From positions 773,517 to 837,516 of the forward strand of contig JAJZUS010000001.1 of assembly GCA_021848365.1 (NCBI GenBank): a stretch of 64,000 bases of DNA, read 5' to 3'. Origin of the DNA: Actinomycetes bacterium. Lineage in GTDB: Bacteria; Actinomycetota; Acidimicrobiia; Acidimicrobiales; RAAP-2. Position 1 is the stretch's first letter. The number at the start of each line of letters is the position of its first letter. Positions 8,339 to 15,485 of this stretch are shown piece by piece. Under the pieces are notes generated by a model. That model searched no databases, had not been told where the DNA came from, and saw only the letters and a list, made by a program, of their open reading frames with translations. The translations under genes were made by a program, and so were the position numbers.

Positions 8339-9120
8339 GCGGCTGGACGGACGCCCACTGCCATCTCCAGGAGCAGTTCCTGAGCGGTGACGAGGCGGCG
8401 ACGGACGCGATCCGCTCGACCCTGGAGCGCGCCCGGGACGGTGGTGTCGACCGCGTCGTGGTGGTCGGAACCGATGCGGCGACCTCGCGCGAGGCCGTCG
8501 CGTTGAGCGTGGCCCCCTCGCCGATCGAGGTCTACGCCGTGGTGGGGTTGCACCCCCACGAGGCGACGAGCGACCTGGCACCCGTCGCCGCACTGGCCCG
8601 GGAGCGGCACCCCCGGGTGGTGGGCATCGGGGAGACCGGACTCGACTACTTCTACGAGCACTCCCCGCGCAGTGCCCAGCGACGGGCCTTCGCCGACCAG
8701 ATCGGCCTGGCCCACGAATTGGACCTGGCGCTCGTCATCCACGCCCGGGACGCCTTCGACGACCTGGTCGACGTCCTCGGCAGCGAGGGCGTGCCACCGC
8801 GGACCGTGATCCACTGCTTCACCGGGGGACCCGACGACGCCCGCCGGTGCCTCGATCTCGGGTGCGACATCTCGATCGCGGGGGTGGTCACGTTCAAGAA
8901 CGCCGAGCTCCTACGCGAGGCCGTGCGGTTGGTGCCCCTCGAGCGACTCCACGTCGAGACCGATAGCCCGTTCCTCGCTCCGGTGCCTCACCGCGGTCGG
9001 GCGAACGAGCCGGCCCTGGTGCGGGTGGTAGGGGAGTTCGTCGCCGCGCTACGCGGGGAGGACCCCGACGAAGTGCGTGAGCGCACGCGGGCCAACACGG
9101 CCCGGCTGTTCAATTTGTGA
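8335..9120 (+). CDS. tatD: TatD-family metal-dependent DNase
   Basis: Metal-dependent hydrolase of 261 residues (amidohydrolase-like TIM barrel), probably a 3'-5' DNase in the cytoplasm. Metal ligands are visible in DAHCHL at the N-terminus, GETGLDYF, VIHAR, HCFTGG and ETDSPFLAP, covering the full family set. GTG 8335 overlaps the metG stop. Position between metG and the cell-wall gene at 9214 matches tatD in the M. tuberculosis rpfB neighbourhood. Confidence 0.94.
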   Translation: MSGWTDAHCHLQEQFLSGDEAATDAIRSTLERARDGGVDRVVVVGTDAATSREAVALSVAPSPIEVYAVVGLHPHEATSDLAPVAALARERHPRVVGIGETGLDYFYEHSPRSAQRRAFADQIGLAHELDLALVIHARDAFDDLVDVLGSEGVPPRTVIHCFTGGPDDARRCLDLGCDISIAGVVTFKNAELLREAVRLVPLERLHVETDSPFLAPVPHRGRANEPALVRVVGEFVAALRGEDPDEVRERTRANTARLFNL

Positions 9121-9132
9121 TCATGTGATAAT

Positions 9133-9165
9133 GGTCCTGACCTGGTCTGACTCCAGATCAGGGCC
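9133..9165 (+). promoter_or_regulatory. Hairpin between tatD and the PASTA-RlpA gene
   Basis: Two 13-nt arms (9133-9145 and 9153-9165) pair with one G-U and one C-A mismatch around a 7-nt loop. No U-tract follows, so it is not a classical intrinsic terminator. It may end tatD transcription, or act as part of a leader controlling the downstream cell-wall/rsmA genes. In M. tuberculosis an RNA switch has been described at the equivalent place before rpfB-ksgA. Function here is inference. Confidence 0.4.
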
Positions 9166-9213
9166 CGTTCCGGTTGCCCCCGGGGCGCCGGTTGCCTAGC
9201 GTAGAGCCGGGGC

Positions 9214-10593
9214 GTGAGCGAACGACCCGTTGTCCCTGCGGAAGGTGGAGAACTGAGGACATCGATCGGCCGGGTGCCTCGGCGCTCGGCGACGTTCGTG
9301 GTGGGCGGCGTCGTTGCCGCCGCCCTCTTTGCGCCCCCAGTGGGGGCGGCGGGCGGTCACGCGCCGACTCGGATGCCCGAAGTGGTGGGAGCGAGCAAGG
9401 CGGCCGTGTTCGCCGCGATGAGCCGTGCTGGCCTCTACTTCCGGACCGTGGGACCCGGTAACTGGAACGTCGCCGTCGGCGAGTCCCCCGCGGCGGGGGC
9501 GGTCGTTCCCTGGCACTCGACCGTGGTCGTCCGTACCGCGGTGCGGACCGCGACCCCCTCGTCCGCGGCGACCACCATGCCCGACGTCCTCTACCGGACG
9601 CGCTCGGAGACCTACGCCGCGATGCGGCGAGCCAACCTCTACTTCCGCACCGTCGGACCCGCCAACTGGAACATCGTCACCGGGCAGAATCCGCGGCCCG
9701 GGACCGCGCTGGCGGCCCGATCGACCGTGACGGTCGTGACCGCGGTCGTGCGCACGAGTTCACCCACCGGCACCACCCGGATGCCGAAGGTCCTCCACGA
9801 CACCCGATCCACCGCCTACGTCGCCCTCGCCCGCGCGGGCCTCTACTTTGTCACGCACGGGCCCGCCAACTGGCGCTACGTCACGGCGCAGAATCCTCGA
9901 CCCGGGACCGTCGTCGCGTGGCACTCCACGGTCGTCCTCGCGACGGCCCTCGCCCTGCCGGCGCCACGTCCCCGACCACGACCGACCCGCGCGCCGACGA
10001 CGACCACGCGCGTGCCCTCGGTCGTGGGGATGCCCCGGGTGGCGGCTCTCGCCGCCCTCGCGCGGGCCGGTCTGCGGGTGCACCTGCAGGGTCCGGGGGC
10101 GACCGACGGGACGTGGACCCGCGCAACGGCCCAGAACCTCGTGGCCGGCAGCGTGGTGCGTCGGGGCACGGTGATCGTCGTCGACACGACCCGACCGGCG
10201 ACGCCCCCCACCACCACGACGACGACCCCGCCACCGACCACCACGACCACCCTGCCCGGGTCGCCGGGCGGGTCGACGACGACGGCACCCCCCTCGACCA
10301 CGACGACCACGACGACCCCGCCACCGACCACCACGACCACCGTGGCCCCGGCCCGCGAGCGGATCGGTATCGCGACCTGGTACTCCTACATTCCCGGGCA
10401 GTGCGCCACGTCCTACCTGCCCAAGGGGACCCGCATCACCGTCACCGACCTCGCGAGCGGGCGATCGATCCAGTGCGTGGTGACCGACCGGCAGGCCTAC
10501 TCGCCCGGGCGAGTGGTCGACCTTTCCGAGACCCAGTTCAGCGAACTGGCCCCACTGTGGCAGGGAGTCGTGAAGGTGCGGGTCACCTGGTGA
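9214..10593 (+). CDS. Secreted PASTA-repeat protein with C-terminal RlpA-like DPBB domain
   Basis: Protein of 459 residues, not of a named family I can cite. A signal peptide or membrane anchor (R23-R24, hydrophobic 26-46) precedes four PASTA-like repeats beginning near residues 53, 121, 189 and 266. Repeats 1-3 share the core (N/G)LYFxTxGPxNW. A Thr/Pro linker (about 328-380) leads to a double-psi beta-barrel of RlpA type (382-459) with GIATWYS, LPKGTRITVTDL, TDRQAYSPGRVVDLS. RlpA-type barrels can be peptidoglycan lytic transglycosylases and PASTA repeats bind peptidoglycan, so a wall-cleaving enzyme outside the membrane is likely. It occupies the exact rpfB position between tatD and rsmA. 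GTG 9214 follows TAGCGT by 11 nt. Confidence 0.82.
   Translation: MSERPVVPAEGGELRTSIGRVPRRSATFVVGGVVAAALFAPPVGAAGGHAPTRMPEVVGASKAAVFAAMSRAGLYFRTVGPGNWNVAVGESPAAGAVVPWHSTVVVRTAVRTATPSSAATTMPDVLYRTRSETYAAMRRANLYFRTVGPANWNIVTGQNPRPGTALAARSTVTVVTAVVRTSSPTGTTRMPKVLHDTRSTAYVALARAGLYFVTHGPANWRYVTAQNPRPGTVVAWHSTVVLATALALPAPRPRPRPTRAPTTTTRVPSVVGMPRVAALAALARAGLRVHLQGPGATDGTWTRATAQNLVAGSVVRRGTVIVVDTTRPATPPTTTTTTPPPTTTTTLPGSPGGSTTTAPPSTTTTTTTPPPTTTTTVAPARERIGIATWYSYIPGQCATSYLPKGTRITVTDLASGRSIQCVVTDRQAYSPGRVVDLSETQFSELAPLWQGVVKVRVTW
10219..10251 (+). repeat. 33-bp direct repeat, copy 1
   Basis: Identical to 10309-10341, 90 bp apart in phase with codons. It encodes the Thr/Pro stretch of the linker in the PASTA-RlpA protein and may allow linker length changes by slippage or recombination. 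Confidence 0.8.
10309..10341 (+). repeat. 33-bp direct repeat, copy 2
   Basis: Second identical copy of the linker-coding repeat at 10219-10251. The reading frame is preserved between copies. Confidence 0.8.
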
Positions 10594-11405
10594 CCCACTC
10601 GCCCAGTCGACTGCGCGCCCTCCTCGAGTCTCACGGTCTCAACCCGTCGCGCGCGCTCGGCCAGAACTTCGTGGTCGACGCCAACACGGTGCGCCGCATC
10701 GCGCGGCTCGCGAGCATCGGTCCCGGCGACGTCGTCCTGGAGATCGGGGCCGGTCTCGGCTCCCTCACTCTCGCCCTCGCCGAGACCGGGGCCGAGGTCC
10801 ACGCCCTCGAGGTCGACCGTTACCTGCTGGCTCCCCTGCGCGAGGTGCTCGCCGACACCGAGGTCACCCTGCACCACGGTGACGCCCTCCGGGTGGACGT
10901 GGTGGATCTCTGCGGCGGTCGTCCCGTGATCGTGGTCGCGAACCTGCCCTACAACGTGGCGACGCCCGTGGTGCTGCGGCTGCTCGAGAGCCAGCCCACG
11001 GTCCAGCGCCTGCTCGTCATGGTCCAGTACGAGGTGGGTCAGCGACTCGCGGCCGCCCCCGGCGACGAGGCCTTCGGGGCCGTCTCCCTGCGCGTCGCCT
11101 ACTTCGCCGAGGCCCGGGTCGTCGGGCGGGTCGGTCCCGCCGTCTTCCATCCCCGCCCCCGCGTCGACTCGGCCCTCGTCGAGATCGTTCGACGTCCGCG
11201 GGTGGCCGTCGACCCGGAGTGGGTGGGTGAGACGGATCTCTTCGCGGTGATCCACGAGGCGTTCGCGCACCGCCGTCAGATGCTGCGGCGGACCCTCGGA
11301 GCCTGGGCCGACGAGGAGACGTTCGCTCGCGCCGGCGTCGAGCCGACGCGTCGACCCGAGGAGCTGGGCCTGGAGGACTTCGCCCGATTGGCGGCCGAGC
11401 GGTGA
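10590..11405 (+). CDS. rsmA: 16S rRNA (A1518/A1519) dimethyltransferase
   Basis: KsgA enzyme of 271 residues that dimethylates two adjacent adenines near the 3' end of 16S rRNA during 30S maturation. Visible are the N-terminal QNFVVD, SAM motif VLEIGAGLGSLT, acidic motif LEVDRYL, and the target-base motif NLPYNVATPV. The C-terminal HPRPRVDSALV and FAHRRQMLRRTL are family hallmarks. GTG 10590 overlaps the previous stop (GTGA), so it is coupled to the PASTA-RlpA gene, and ispE follows with the same overlap. This preserves the mycobacterial rpfB-ksgA-ispE linkage. Confidence 0.97.
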   Translation: MTHSPSRLRALLESHGLNPSRALGQNFVVDANTVRRIARLASIGPGDVVLEIGAGLGSLTLALAETGAEVHALEVDRYLLAPLREVLADTEVTLHHGDALRVDVVDLCGGRPVIVVANLPYNVATPVVLRLLESQPTVQRLLVMVQYEVGQRLAAAPGDEAFGAVSLRVAYFAEARVVGRVGPAVFHPRPRVDSALVEIVRRPRVAVDPEWVGETDLFAVIHEAFAHRRQMLRRTLGAWADEETFARAGVEPTRRPEELGLEDFARLAAER

Positions 11406-12139
11406 CGACCCTGCGGGCGCCGGCCAAGCTGACCTGGTTCCTCGAGGTGACGGGTCGGCGCGCGAACGGCTACCACGAGCTGCGCAGTGAGATGACGACG
11501 CTCGCCCTGGCCGACGAGCTCCGCGTGAGCGAGGGCGACGAACTCGTGGTGAGCGGCGACTATCCGGCCCCACTCGGCGAGGACAACCTGGTTCGTCGCG
11601 CGCTCTCTCTCGTGGGGCGGTGCGCTCGCGTCGAACTGGTCAAGCGCATCCCGCCCGGCGGAGGACTCGGCGGCGGCAGCGCCGACGCCGGTGCCATCCT
11701 GCGCTGGGCCGGTGGGGTCGATCCTCGTCGGGCCGTGGCGCTGGGCGGGGACGTCCCGTTCTGCCAGCTGGGTGGTCGGGCACTCGTCGAGGGGGTGGGG
11801 GAGGTGCTGACACCGCTGCGCTTCGTGGAGCGCCCGATCACGCTGATCCTCGCCGACTTCGGCGTCTCGACGGCCGACTGCTACCGGGCCTACGACGAGC
11901 TGGTCGCCGCGGGTCGTCGACCGACGGGGCGCAATCACCTCGAGCCCGCGGCGCGGTTGGTCGAGCCGCGCGTCGGGAGGCTCCTCGACTGGGCCCGGGC
12001 CCACTACGGGGAGGTCACGCTCGCGGGATCGGGCTCGACGCTCTTCGTGGACGGCCACGTCGAGGTCGGAGGGACGTCGTGGGACGCGACCGGCCCGGAT
12101 GGGGCGGTCCACCTGCGGCAGACGACGACGAAGCCCTAG
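11402..12139 (+). CDS. ispE: 4-diphosphocytidyl-2-C-methyl-D-erythritol kinase (short form)
   Basis: GHMP kinase of the non-mevalonate isoprenoid pathway. It phosphorylates CDP-methylerythritol on the 2-OH. It begins with RAPAKLTWFLEVTGRRANGYHEL, in which the usual Asn of KLN is Thr. The ATP loop IPPGGGLGGGSADAGA lies near residue 85, and a C-terminal GSGSTLF matches the GHMP C-terminal motif. At 245 residues it is shorter than the usual 280-310, mainly through short loops between motifs. GTG 11402 overlaps the rsmA stop, and its context next to rsmA supports the call. The gene ends 3 nt from the convergent bS22 gene. Confidence 0.92.
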   Translation: MTTLRAPAKLTWFLEVTGRRANGYHELRSEMTTLALADELRVSEGDELVVSGDYPAPLGEDNLVRRALSLVGRCARVELVKRIPPGGGLGGGSADAGAILRWAGGVDPRRAVALGGDVPFCQLGGRALVEGVGEVLTPLRFVERPITLILADFGVSTADCYRAYDELVAAGRRPTGRNHLEPAARLVEPRVGRLLDWARAHYGEVTLAGSGSTLFVDGHVEVGGTSWDATGPDGAVHLRQTTTKP

Positions 12140-12142
12140 GAG

Positions 12143-12244
12143 CTACTTGCCGGCGGCGCGACGCTGGAAGCGGGTCCGCTTCAGCATCTTCTTGTGCTTC
12201 TTCTTGCGCATGCGCTTACGGCGCTTCTTGATCAAAGATCCCAT
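12143..12244 (-). CDS. Ribosomal protein bS22 (33 aa)
   Basis: A 33-residue, Lys/Arg-rich protein starting at ATG 12244, with segments MGSLIKKRRKRM and LKRTRFQRRAAGK. This is the pattern of the small actinobacterial 30S protein bS22 (AURKAIP1/COX24-type domain), which ends RTRVQRRKLGK in mycobacteria as I remember it. TAGAGT lies 10 nt before the ATG, so it probably has its own promoter. It is convergent with ispE (3-nt gap). The match covers nearly the whole length, so confidence is high. Confidence 0.92.
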   Translation of the reverse strand: MGSLIKKRRKRMRKKKHKKMLKRTRFQRRAAGK

Positions 12245-12287
12245 GGCTCGTAGAACTCTAGTCGGTCGGCGGGTCCCCGGGCCAGGC

Positions 12288-12533
12288 TCAGGACTGGACG
12301 TCGGCCACGCGCTCGATGGCGAGGGCCTGGCGGGGGCATCCCCGCACCGCGTAGCGAGCTGACTCGAGCGCCGCGAGGTTGGAGAGGGGGACCGGCGTCG
12401 GCGAGATGATCGGATAGCCCCACTCGTCCAGTCGCACGAGATCCGGGGCGAGCTCGACGCAGTGCCCGAAGCCGTCGCAGAGGATGGGGTTCACCTTGAG
12501 GACGAAGCCTCCGATGCGGCGCCTCACTCCCAT
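12288..12533 (-). CDS. Small ferredoxin, probably [3Fe-4S]
   Basis: Electron carrier of 81 residues. Cysteines at 19, 25 and 66 follow C-x5-C...C-P, and the position of the fourth Cys of a [4Fe-4S] site is Phe22, as in single-cluster [3Fe-4S] ferredoxins that serve P450s and related enzymes. It is the last gene of the minus-strand operon 15956-12288 and overlaps the NuoF-like gene by 10 nt, so it likely exchanges electrons with that flavoprotein. ATG 12533 is the best start. Cluster type is inferred from Cys spacing. Confidence 0.85.
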   Translation of the reverse strand: MGVRRRIGGFVLKVNPILCDGFGHCVELAPDLVRLDEWGYPIISPTPVPLSNLAALESARYAVRGCPRQALAIERVADVQS

Positions 12534-13801
12534 ACCAGCTCCTCCTCTCGCTCCAGCGCGGGGACGGCGGCGAAGTGGCGGGTCGAGCGGGCGGCGGCGC
12601 ACGGTATCCCGCTGGCGTGCTCCTCGACGTGGTCGGCGAAGACGCGCAGCGCGGAGCGCACGAGGCGGACGACGCCGTCGGGATGGCGACAGGCCCCCCG
12701 ACCCTCGACCACACCGCAGCGCTCGAGGAGGCGGTCGTGGGCCGCGGTGGCGTCCCGGGCGTCCAGGGTGAGCCGCTGGAGGTCGTCGGCGATCGCCGGG
12801 AGCCCGAAGGCGCAGGGACCGCACTGACGGGCGCTCTCGTTGGCCATCCAGCGGGCGATCCTCGTCGTCTCGGCCAGTCCGCACGCCCCGCGGGGCAGCA
12901 CGATGATGATGCCGGCCCCGACCGTGGCGTCGAGCGACCCGAGGGACTCGTTCGCGTAGGGCACGTCGATGTTGCGACCGTCGAGCCACGCCCCGCCGTA
13001 GCCCCCGAGCAGGACGGCTTGCGGGTCGGTGTCGGCTCCGGCGGCCGCGAGGACGGTCCGCAGGGGCGTTCCGAGGGCGACCTCCATCACCGTCGGGCGC
13101 GTCACCGCGCCGGAGACGGAGACGAGGGTCGATCCGGGGCTCGTGGTCGTGCCGATGGATCGGAACCACTGGCCGCCGTAGCGGGCGATGAGGCCGACCT
13201 GGGCGCAGGTCTCCGCGTTGTCGAGCAGGACCGGCGCGTGGCCGATGCGCAGGATGTGCGGGCGACGCGGCCGGTACTGGGGCAGCGACTCGTTGTCGTC
13301 GAGCCAGTGGACGAGGGCCGACTCCTCGCCCGCGACGTAGCGCCAGGGCGGGGTGTGGAGCTCGAACTTCGCCCCGCGAAGCGTGCGGCGCTCGCGTTCG
13401 TGGATCGCGTGGCTGAGGTGGTTGACGGTCGCCGGGTTGTCGCGCGACACGGCGACGACGATGTGCTTCGCCCCGATCGCCGCCGCCAGGTACTCCGCGC
13501 CGTCGAGCACCAGGTGGGGGTTCGCGGCGAGGAGGGTGCGGTCCTTGTGGGCCGCGGGTTCGCCCTCCATGGCGTTCACGACGACGAACTTCGAGTGACC
13601 TCGCTGGTCGCGCAGGAGCTTCGCCTTGCGGAAGGTCGGGAAGGCCGCTCCACCTCGACCCGTGAGCCCGGAGGCTTCGAGCTCTTCGAGGAAGGCCGGG
13701 ACGGGGCGCGCGAGGCCGAAGACGTCGTCGTGCTCGGCCAGGCTGAGCGGCCGACCGCTGGCGGCCGCGAGCACGCGGGGGAGGGACGTGGCGTCGATCA
13801 T
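12524..13801 (-). CDS. NuoF-like NADH:acceptor oxidoreductase flavoprotein
   Basis: Protein of 425 residues related to the FMN/NADH-binding subunit of complex I (NuoF/HoxF), but standing alone without NuoE or NuoG. The FMN/NADH loop GLTGRGGAAFPTFRK is at residues 46-59, and a second conserved stretch VVNAMEGEPAAHKDR follows. The iron-sulfur domain has QCGPC (C327, C330) and C371. The first Cys of the complex I site (ESCGxC) is Ala here, so the cluster may have only three Cys ligands. Operon partners are a ferredoxin, a ferric-reductase-like cytochrome and ApbE, suggesting that NADH electrons are passed to a membrane chain. Confidence 0.88.
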   Translation of the reverse strand: MIDATSLPRVLAAASGRPLSLAEHDDVFGLARPVPAFLEELEASGLTGRGGAAFPTFRKAKLLRDQRGHSKFVVVNAMEGEPAAHKDRTLLAANPHLVLDGAEYLAAAIGAKHIVVAVSRDNPATVNHLSHAIHERERRTLRGAKFELHTPPWRYVAGEESALVHWLDDNESLPQYRPRRPHILRIGHAPVLLDNAETCAQVGLIARYGGQWFRSIGTTTSPGSTLVSVSGAVTRPTVMEVALGTPLRTVLAAAGADTDPQAVLLGGYGGAWLDGRNIDVPYANESLGSLDATVGAGIIIVLPRGACGLAETTRIARWMANESARQCGPCAFGLPAIADDLQRLTLDARDATAAHDRLLERCGVVEGRGACRHPDGVVRLVRSALRVFADHVEEHASGIPCAAARSTRHFAAVPALEREEELVWE

Positions 13802-14580
13802 CGTCGACCTCGTCGGCTCGGCCGCGCGCCGCGCGGAAAGACCCCGCCCGTCTCTACGGGGCGCACGGGGTCGCCCGGACCGTCACGACGGGGGGCCTCG
13901 GGCACCGGGTTGGCGGGTCCTCGGCGGCGAGCCGCGGGCGGGAGGGCGTCGGGCTCGATGCGCGGCCGGGAGACGACGCGGTTGGACGGACGCTCGGGCT
14001 CGACGACGGCGCCGAGCGGGGAGAGCGCCGTACGTCCGGCCGCCCGAGCGGGACGAGCGGCGAATCGCCACACCCCGGCCCCGGCACCGATGGCCGCGCT
14101 CGCGAGGACGATGACGAAGCCGATGCCGTGGCGGGAGTCGGTGCCGGTGAGGAAGGCGTGGATCACCGCGATGGCGTAGGCCAACCAGCTGAACCAGTGG
14201 ATGAAGCGCCAGGAGGAGTTGGCGATGCGCGTCTTCGCGAGGCTCGAGAACCACACGGCGATCATCAGGTCGAAGGCGATCGTGCCCAGGGCGACGGGCA
14301 CGCGCTTGTAGCCGGAGATGAAGGGGATGACGGCCGAGAGGACCCCCGTGGAGACGAAGCTGTCGACCACGGTCGTCAGGATGTGGATGGCGAGGAAGAC
14401 GATGGCGACCGACGAGACCGTCCGGTGGATCTCGTTCAGCTCGAAGCGCCCGACCGTGCTGCCGCCGACGCGGTTGGCGACGAGGGCGCCGAGCGCCACG
14501 ACCATCGTGAACAGGACCAGCACGACCAGCCCGGTCGCGCGCGTCGTGTACCAGAGGTACGGCGAGGTGAGGGCAATCAC
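13798..14580 (-). CDS. Ferric-reductase-like transmembrane haem protein
   Basis: Membrane protein of 260 residues with about six helices. Histidines H52 and H66 in one helix region and H128 and H141 in another have the spacing expected for two b-type haems stacked across the membrane, as in ferric reductase/NADPH-oxidase-like cytochromes. The cytosolic FAD/NAD domain of those enzymes is absent; an 80-residue basic, Pro/Arg-rich tail follows instead. The NuoF-like protein next to it may supply electrons. GTG 14580 overlaps the apbE stop by 4 nt. Transmembrane electron transfer is inferred from haem sites and context. Confidence 0.85.
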   Translation of the reverse strand: MIALTSPYLWYTTRATGLVVLVLFTMVVALGALVANRVGGSTVGRFELNEIHRTVSSVAIVFLAIHILTTVVDSFVSTGVLSAVIPFISGYKRVPVALGTIAFDLMIAVWFSSLAKTRIANSSWRFIHWFSWLAYAIAVIHAFLTGTDSRHGIGFVIVLASAAIGAGAGVWRFAARPARAAGRTALSPLGAVVEPERPSNRVVSRPRIEPDALPPAARRRGPANPVPEAPRRDGPGDPVRPVETGGVFPRGARPSRRGRR

Positions 14581-15482
14581 GAGCGACTCCCTTCGTCGTG
14601 GGGCCAACCGCCGACGTAGTCCACGGTACCGTCCCGGCGGACCAGTCGGCCGGACCAGCCGGCCTGGACCAGGTGGAAGTCGGCGTCGGCGTCGCGGATG
14701 AGCGTGGCGGTGGCGTAGGCGTTGGCGTGGACGCAGGAGTCCGCGGCCACGGTCACCGTGCGGTAGGGCCCGGCGGCCGGACGCCCAGTCCGTGGATCCA
14801 TGATGTGGCCGACCGTGCGGCCCGCGACGTCCCACGTTCGCACGTCGGTGGACGACGTGGCGATGCCACCGCCGCTCATCGCGACGCGGGGCTCGTCGCC
14901 GTAGATCTCGAGTCCGGTCGCGATGCCGACGACCCAGGGACCGTCGGGCCCGGTGCCGCGCACGGCGACGTCGCCACCGATCTCGACGACGACCGAGCCG
15001 CTCATCGCGACGTCGTCGGCCACGAGGTCCGCCGTCAGCGCCTTCGCCGTCGCCCCGAGGTCCAACTGGCATCCCCCGAGCAGGCGGACGGTGCCGGCGT
15101 CGTCGTCGACCTCGATGGCGTCGAGGGGGGCGGCGACGGGCGGGTTCGTCGGCTCGTGGTCGCGACCCGCGAGGCGGAGCGCGTCGTAGTCCTCGTCGTA
15201 GCCCCACGCGAGCAGGGTCGGCAGGATCGTCGGCGTGCAGAGCCCGTCAGTGCGCTGGGCGGCGTCGAGGGCGGCGGCGAGCGTGCGCCGGAAGGTTTCG
15301 GACACGGGGGTCGCGCGCCCCTCGGCGTGGTTGAGGCGGCTCACGTCAGAGTCCTCGCGAAATCGATTACAGGCGTCGTCCACGTGATGGATCCAGTACC
15401 AGAGTCGCTCGTTCGCGAGCGGGGCGAGGCTCGAGTCGGCGACGTGCACCGAACCCGTCATGCCCCAGACGCGAAACTCCAC
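14577..15482 (-). CDS. apbE: FAD:protein FMN transferase
   Basis: ApbE enzyme of 301 residues that splits FAD and attaches FMN to a Ser/Thr of extracytoplasmic FMN-binding domains. Family features seen are FREDSDVSRLN near residue 45, LDLGATAKALTADLVAD near 145, and VVEIGGDVAVRG, followed by a region ending VAADSCVHANAYATA. No classical signal peptide is visible. It sits 3 nt after the anchored Thr-rich protein and overlaps the cytochrome gene. No FMN-binding domain protein is encoded in the operon, so its target is unclear. Confidence 0.93.
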   Translation of the reverse strand: MEFRVWGMTGSVHVADSSLAPLANERLWYWIHHVDDACNRFREDSDVSRLNHAEGRATPVSETFRRTLAAALDAAQRTDGLCTPTILPTLLAWGYDEDYDALRLAGRDHEPTNPPVAAPLDAIEVDDDAGTVRLLGGCQLDLGATAKALTADLVADDVAMSGSVVVEIGGDVAVRGTGPDGPWVVGIATGLEIYGDEPRVAMSGGGIATSSTDVRTWDVAGRTVGHIMDPRTGRPAAGPYRTVTVAADSCVHANAYATATLIRDADADFHLVQAGWSGRLVRRDGTVDYVGGWPHDEGSRS

Positions 15483-15485
15483 GGA

